The position numbers were made by a program, and so were the translations under genes. From contig JAOUDE010000075.1 of NCBI GenBank assembly GCA_029859455.1, forward strand, positions 1-10,169: a stretch of 10,169 nucleotides of DNA. Direction: 5' to 3'. Origin of the DNA: Ignavibacteria bacterium. GTDB taxonomy: Bacteria > Bacteroidota > Ignavibacteria > UBA10030 > UBA6906. Below the pieces are notes generated by a model. The model had not been told where the DNA came from. It ran no database searches and worked only from the letters and a program-made list of their open reading frames with translations. This document shows, piece after piece, positions 6,276 through 10,169 of the stretch; position 1 is the first letter of the stretch, and every line of letters starts with the position of its first letter.

Positions 6276-7991
6276 TCAGTAATCTTTTCGAATGGATGAG
6301 AGTCCGGCCCTGGTTGAAAAGAATGCTATGACAATCGAAATCAATGCGATGATCCCGACCGGCACAAGAAACTGTGATTCAGGAGAGCGACCGGGCAGAA
6401 CCTGAGCCTGGAAATAGTTATTCAGCGGGACCACCAGCAGGAGCACCAGGACGGTAAGATACAGCATACTACCCAAAAACGCCAGCGAGGCACCGTGAGA
6501 GGACGCAACCCGGATCGGGTTCTTCTCCCGAAAAAGGGCAAAGAGTGCCCCGGTGCCGAGGTGGAGCGTGGTCAGGGCCACGGCGGCAAAGAACGCACAG
6601 AGCGCGCCGATGCCGGTGAGAAACGGGTCAGGGCTGAAGATCGGCAGTGACCCGAACGCAAGAACTTCCGCAAGGAGAGCGATCAGGAGGAGAGCGAACC
6701 CGAGCTTGTGAAAATAGAGCCGGGTAAGACTCATCGGAGAAGTCCGCACCGCCCAGAAACACCGCCCTTCCAGACTCAGCGCGGGAAAAACGAACCTCAG
6801 AGCGATCGAAGCGATCAGAAAGCCGATGAACATGAAGACGACGAGATAGGAAACCGCCCTCATCAGCGGGAGAGTCGCCGGCAGTTCCAGAGAGCGAACG
6901 GAGATCATGAAGATCATCAGAAGGAGCACCATCAGCAGAAAATGGAGCCATTGTCCCGGATCCCTGAAGAACATCCAGAAATCGCGCTTGAACAGAGAGG
7001 TTGTCTGCATGTTATTGCCCAGCAGTACACGTTCAAACCACGGATATCGATCGAAGCGCAGGAATCCGGGGCCTGTGTGACGTCCGCTCCTGGTTCCCCT
7101 GAGAGCGCTGGCATCGGAAACGGTCAGCCAGGTTTTATAATAGAGCTTCCGGGCGAGGAGTCCTGCAACCGTGATCAGACCGATCATCGTGAAGAAAAGA
7201 AACATGAAAAATGGAATCGCCCTGTCAGGAGTGCCCGCGACCGACCAGTAGAGAAACTCGGAGACCCAGTGGTTCGGCAGGTAACGGACCAGAGGCGGGT
7301 CAAGGTATCCGAAGTACGCATTGACATCCGGATAATGCTCCATGACTGCATTGACAAGGGCTACCGGATTTGTTGTCTTGAAATAGAAATACACGGCCCC
7401 GAGATAGACACCGGCCACTCCTGTCAGGAGCCAGCGGAACCCGATTAACCCGGCCGCACGGATCAGTCCCATCAGCGTAATCACCGCGATGATCCCCGCA
7501 ATCAGCATGTAGGGAAGAAACACGGCGACGATCGAAAAAAAGGAGACGTACCATGGCAGATCAAAGTGTGCACTGTAGCCGAGGACCGCCGCAATCCCGA
7601 TGAGTGCCAGTGTACTGGAACTGTAGAAGAAATTATCGACGAATCGGACCAGGAAGATCTTGGCATGAGAAATCGGAAGCGACATCATGAACGATACTTC
7701 TTCAGAACGATACAGGGTGGCATAGCAGACGATGACGTTGCCGATGTTGACGGTGATGAAGAAGACATAAAGGACCATCGAAAGGAAGCGGTGGTACAGG
7801 AAGAGGCCGATATTGGCTGTTTCGAGGAGATACCCGGTGACTCCCTTCGTCACGAGGAAGGTCCCGAGAGCAAAACCACCGAAGACTATTAACGATGAAA
7901 GATTCTTCAGCTGCGCCTGCCAGGAGGGACGTGCAATACCTTTGAGGAAGGAGGTCAGCTTGAACTGAAGAACGAGAAGGAGTTCCCGCAT
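6276..7991 (-). CDS. ABC-2-type exporter permease
   Basis: The product is a 571-residue integral membrane protein with about twelve hydrophobic segments, around 31-51, 63-92 (two), 117-138, 148-170, 174-193, 260-280, 350-365, 382-403, 428-447, 458-480, 502-522 and 541-560. A hydrophilic loop lies at about 285-345. Two features recall the large putative ABC-exporter permeases: KRDFWMFFRDPGQW (335-348) in the middle and FPALSLEGRCFW (412-423), followed by TSPMS, before the last helices. It would pair with the ATPase encoded immediately upstream (9-base gap) to form an exporter; the substrate cannot be told. The ATG at 7991 has only GGGCGG directly before it, so translation is probably coupled to the ATPase gene. 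I am confident of permease and ABC partnership, less so of the exact subfamily. Confidence 0.87.
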   Translation of the reverse strand: MRELLLVLQFKLTSFLKGIARPSWQAQLKNLSSLIVFGGFALGTFLVTKGVTGYLLETANIGLFLYHRFLSMVLYVFFITVNIGNVIVCYATLYRSEEVSFMMSLPISHAKIFLVRFVDNFFYSSSTLALIGIAAVLGYSAHFDLPWYVSFFSIVAVFLPYMLIAGIIAVITLMGLIRAAGLIGFRWLLTGVAGVYLGAVYFYFKTTNPVALVNAVMEHYPDVNAYFGYLDPPLVRYLPNHWVSEFLYWSVAGTPDRAIPFFMFLFFTMIGLITVAGLLARKLYYKTWLTVSDASALRGTRSGRHTGPGFLRFDRYPWFERVLLGNNMQTTSLFKRDFWMFFRDPGQWLHFLLMVLLLMIFMISVRSLELPATLPLMRAVSYLVVFMFIGFLIASIALRFVFPALSLEGRCFWAVRTSPMSLTRLYFHKLGFALLLIALLAEVLAFGSLPIFSPDPFLTGIGALCAFFAAVALTTLHLGTGALFALFREKNPIRVASSHGASLAFLGSMLYLTVLVLLLVVPLNNYFQAQVLPGRSPESQFLVPVGIIALISIVIAFFSTRAGLSSIRKDY

Positions 7992-8000
7992 CCGCCCGCG

Positions 8001-8708
8001 CTACTTTGTGAGTTCGAGGAAGATCGATTCAAGCTGACCATTGAACCGTTTCGATTCATCCTGAACCGCCTCATGGATGATCCGGCCCCCCTTGATGATG
8101 ACGATCCGGTCGCAGAGTTCTTCCACGATTTCGAGTAGATGGGTCGACATGAAAACGGTGAGCCCCTCCTTCGTCTTTCGCTTCAGGGTGTCCTTTACAA
8201 GGCGGGCGCTCCGGGGATCGAGCCCGAGAATCGGCTCATCGATGATCAGGACGCTCGGATCGTGCAGGAGGGCGGCTGTCAGAACAATCCGCTGGCGCAT
8301 TCCCTGCGAGTACTCCTCCCCCCGTTTGTCGACAAACGGGCCGATCTCAAACAGATCCATCAGCGCGTCCATCTTCTCCCGTATCTGATCATGCTTCATA
8401 TGAAAGAGTCCCCCCACAAAATAGAGGAACTCCCGGCCGCTCAGTTTTTCATAGAGATACGGCTGATCAGGCACATAACCGAAACTTCGTTTCGCGGGAA
8501 GGGAATTGAAATGCACATTGTGGCCGTTAATGAGACAGACCCCTTCGGTCGGCTGGTAGAGACCAGTCATCATCTTGATCGTCGTCGTCTTCCCTGCCCC
8601 ATTCGGACCGAGAAACCCGAAGAATTCTCCTGCCCTGACGGTCAGCGTGACGTTGTCAACCGCCGTCAGAGGCCCGAACCGCTTCGTCACATTCTTCAAC
8701 TCGATCAT
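8001..8708 (-). CDS. ABC transporter ATP-binding protein (CcmA/DrrA-type exporter ATPase)
   Basis: From the Met at 8708 the protein has 235 residues beginning MIELKNVTKRFG, the normal opening of this family. Walker A GPNGAGKT is at 34-41, the signature YSQGMRQR at 133-140, Walker B LIIDEP at 154-159 with catalytic Glu158, the D-loop GLDPRSA follows, and the switch His is at 190 (STHLLE). All ATPase residues are intact. The family drives ABC-2-type exporters, which fits the permease encoded 9 bases downstream. The start is uncertain: an ATG at 8720 and a TTG at 8744 are in frame, and none of the three has a good Shine-Dalgarno. The upstream bases 8722-8739 are a pyrimidine-rich tract on the coding strand. 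The gap to the glycosyltransferase gene is 47 bases with this start. Confidence 0.93.
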   Translation of the reverse strand: MIELKNVTKRFGPLTAVDNVTLTVRAGEFFGFLGPNGAGKTTTIKMMTGLYQPTEGVCLINGHNVHFNSLPAKRSFGYVPDQPYLYEKLSGREFLYFVGGLFHMKHDQIREKMDALMDLFEIGPFVDKRGEEYSQGMRQRIVLTAALLHDPSVLIIDEPILGLDPRSARLVKDTLKRKTKEGLTVFMSTHLLEIVEELCDRIVIIKGGRIIHEAVQDESKRFNGQLESIFLELTK

Positions 8709-8755
8709 GGCTTCATACATACCGGAAAAAAGAGAGAGAATCAATACAGCCAGCG

Positions 8756-9880
8756 TTAACGGGAGACCTCCATCGTTCCCAGCATTCGAACTACCTCCCG
8801 AACAACCTGGTCCGTCCTGATCGATCTGAGGCAGGCGCTTCCATAGTCCTCTCCCTCCGGGATCCGGTCAAGGCATGCTCCTTCCGGACAGAGGGGACAC
8901 TCTTCTTTTCCCCGGATGATCCGGTTCGTGCTCGATTCAGGATACACAGCCCATTCACGGTCATGATGGCTTCGAAAGAGGGAGAGCGTCGGCGTCCCGA
9001 CTGCAACGCCGATATGCCGGGGTCCCGAATCGTTCGAGATCAGTAAGGCAGACCTGCACGCAAGAGACGCAAACCGGTCGATCGCCGGTTCGATGAAGAC
9101 CGGAAAATCCTTTCCGCTGGTCCCTTCCCGGATCTCATCGACGAGTGACCGGTCAGCCGGACCGCCGCACAGAACAACAGCGACTTTCAGTTCTTCCACC
9201 AACCTGTCTGCAAGCTCTGCGAACCTGCCGGGAGGCCAGATCTTGTAGGCGCCTGTCGCACCAGGGTGCAACAGAACAAATTTCCCCCGTTCCAGCCGCA
9301 TGTCGGACAGAAACCTGTCGCCCCACTCCTCCCCTTCACGGCTTAAGAAGTACTCCGTCGGCAGGGGATCAACAGGACCACCGAGCAGCCCCGCGATCGC
9401 TGCGTAATAGAGTGCGACCGATCCGGATCCTTTCCTGACCGACGGCCTGTCCGTAAGCAGCCAGCGGAACAGACCGTTCGCTTCCCCGATCCTCCGCGAT
9501 GCGCCTGAAAGGAATGCCCAGATTGTAAAACGGTCCTGAGGGAAGGTGCTGATCACGGCATCGAACTTCTTCCTTCGGATGAACGCAACAACCTCAAGCT
9601 CCGCCCGAACGCGCCGAAGCCCGCGTTCCCCGCTCAGCCGGTCTCTTCTCACACTGTACAATTCGTCGATCGCAGGGTTACGTGAAAGGATTCTGTTGGA
9701 TGTCGTGGTGATGAGCCCCGGTTCATTCTCCCCCGCGTCCCGGCGGTCGACGATCAACACAGACAGCGATGACGATGGAAAGTGCCGGTGCAGGCCGCGG
9801 ATCGAAGGAGTGAGGAGCAGCAGATCACCCACCTGTCCTTCAGCGATCAGCAGGATTCTCTGCGGCGTATCCGCGTTCAC
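8756..9880 (-). CDS. Glycosyltransferase family 9 (heptosyltransferase-like)
   Basis: GT9 enzymes transfer heptose or related sugars from a nucleotide donor during LPS core or surface glycan assembly at the inner face of the inner membrane. With the start chosen here the protein has 374 residues, in the family range. Residues 8-19 (RILLIAEGQVGD) are the first strand and loop of the N-terminal Rossmann domain. HPGA at 205-208 followed by Lys213, and NDSGPRH at 283-289 followed by GTPT at 295-298, are the donor-site motifs of the C-terminal domain. Four Cys (328, 331, 336, 350) form a cluster near the end, as in many GT9 proteins. The longest ORF begins with a GTG at 9991, but that lies inside aroC. 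The GTG at 9880-9878 overlaps the aroC stop as GTGA, has GGAAG eight bases upstream and gives a normal N-terminus. The sugar and acceptor cannot be deduced. Confidence 0.92.
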   Translation of the reverse strand: MNADTPQRILLIAEGQVGDLLLLTPSIRGLHRHFPSSSLSVLIVDRRDAGENEPGLITTTSNRILSRNPAIDELYSVRRDRLSGERGLRRVRAELEVVAFIRRKKFDAVISTFPQDRFTIWAFLSGASRRIGEANGLFRWLLTDRPSVRKGSGSVALYYAAIAGLLGGPVDPLPTEYFLSREGEEWGDRFLSDMRLERGKFVLLHPGATGAYKIWPPGRFAELADRLVEELKVAVVLCGGPADRSLVDEIREGTSGKDFPVFIEPAIDRFASLACRSALLISNDSGPRHIGVAVGTPTLSLFRSHHDREWAVYPESSTNRIIRGKEECPLCPEGACLDRIPEGEDYGSACLRSIRTDQVVREVVRMLGTMEVSR

Positions 9881-10169
9881 CGCGACGACTTCCGGGGTTT
9901 CACAGACGATCTCAGTGCTCTCTGCCGCTCGATATGATCCACCAGAACCAGTGCGCACATCGCCTCGGCAACGGGAACAATTCTCGGGCACACGCAGGGA
10001 TCGTGCCGTCCTTTGATAGCAAGCTTCTTCTTCCTTCCGCCGAGGTCGACCGTGGTTTGCTCTTTTGCAATCGATGAGGTCGGTTTCACTGCAATCCGAA
10101 GACGGATCTCCTCGCCGTTCGAGATTCCGCCCACGATTCCCCCGGCATGATTTGTTCGGGTCCGGATCT
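9877..10169 (-). CDS. aroC: Chorismate synthase, C-terminal part
   Basis: Chorismate synthase makes chorismate from 5-enolpyruvylshikimate-3-phosphate using reduced FMN, the last shared step of aromatic amino-acid synthesis. Ninety-six residues are visible and the gene continues beyond the right edge. The segment begins RTRTNHAGGIVGGISNG, matching the conserved TNxAGGIxGGISNG block. It continues with KPTSSIAKEQ and ends with GRHDPCVCPRIVPVAEAM and LVDHIERQRA, all hallmark C-terminal motifs. The TGA at 9879-9877 shares its bases with the glycosyltransferase GTG start, so the two genes are co-transcribed and probably translationally coupled. The operon promoter must lie outside the window. Confidence 0.96.
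   Translation of the reverse strand, partial: IRTRTNHAGGIVGGISNGEEIRLRIAVKPTSSIAKEQTTVDLGGRKKKLAIKGRHDPCVCPRIVPVAEAMCALVLVDHIERQRALRSSVKPRKSSR

Noticed and set aside
5671..6282. 203-codon plus-strand ORF opposite the TPR fusion gene
   Set aside because: It is antisense to a continuous TPR-repeat coding region, with no domain or ribosome-site support.
6708..7448. 246-codon plus-strand ORF opposite the permease gene
   Set aside because: Its extreme charged and His/Glu composition is what the antisense of a hydrophobic membrane protein gives.

Overview
This is an ordinary, densely coded bacterial chromosomal segment. It holds one gene fragment at each end and eight complete genes between them, with no RNA genes, mobile elements, prophage or CRISPR. 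Base composition is moderately GC-rich, and the promoters I can see look like classical sigma-70 sites rather than the divergent Bacteroidota type. A LysM/coiled-coil protein, a small coiled-coil lipoprotein, a GT9 glycosyltransferase and a TPR-plus-periplasmic-binding fusion point to a Gram-negative, probably of the FCB (Ignavibacteria/Chlorobi-like) neighbourhood. That placement is an impression from protein style, not a demonstrated assignment.

Left end (1-1231): the start of a membrane-anchored or secreted amidohydrolase (minus) diverges from mazG (plus). The amidohydrolase has a good promoter in the shared 217-base gap. mazG converges on phoH, with only 9 bases between their stop codons.

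Middle (1232-3523): phoH uses a TTG start with a strong Shine-Dalgarno. It is separated by an intrinsic terminator from a two-gene envelope unit transcribed toward it, a small coiled-coil lipoprotein followed by a secreted coiled-coil/LysM protein. That unit has a near-consensus promoter just downstream of radC.

Right part (3524-10169): a tightly packed minus-strand operon reads aroC (3' part only), GT9 glycosyltransferase, ABC ATPase, ABC-2-type permease, TPR plus periplasmic-binding-fold protein, radC. The aroC stop and the glycosyltransferase start overlap by four bases, and the later gaps are 9-47 bases. The ATPase and permease form a plausible exporter. The binding protein beside them belongs to a different family class and resembles LpoA in domain order, so reading the three genes as one importer would probably be wrong.

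No clearly new system is visible. The best leads are the LpoA-like fusion within an envelope-flavoured operon and the lipoprotein/LysM pair, which share a cysteine-containing motif. Several starts differ from the longest ORF: the glycosyltransferase (GTG at 9880), the LysM protein (3062) and the ABC ATPase (8708 or 8720).
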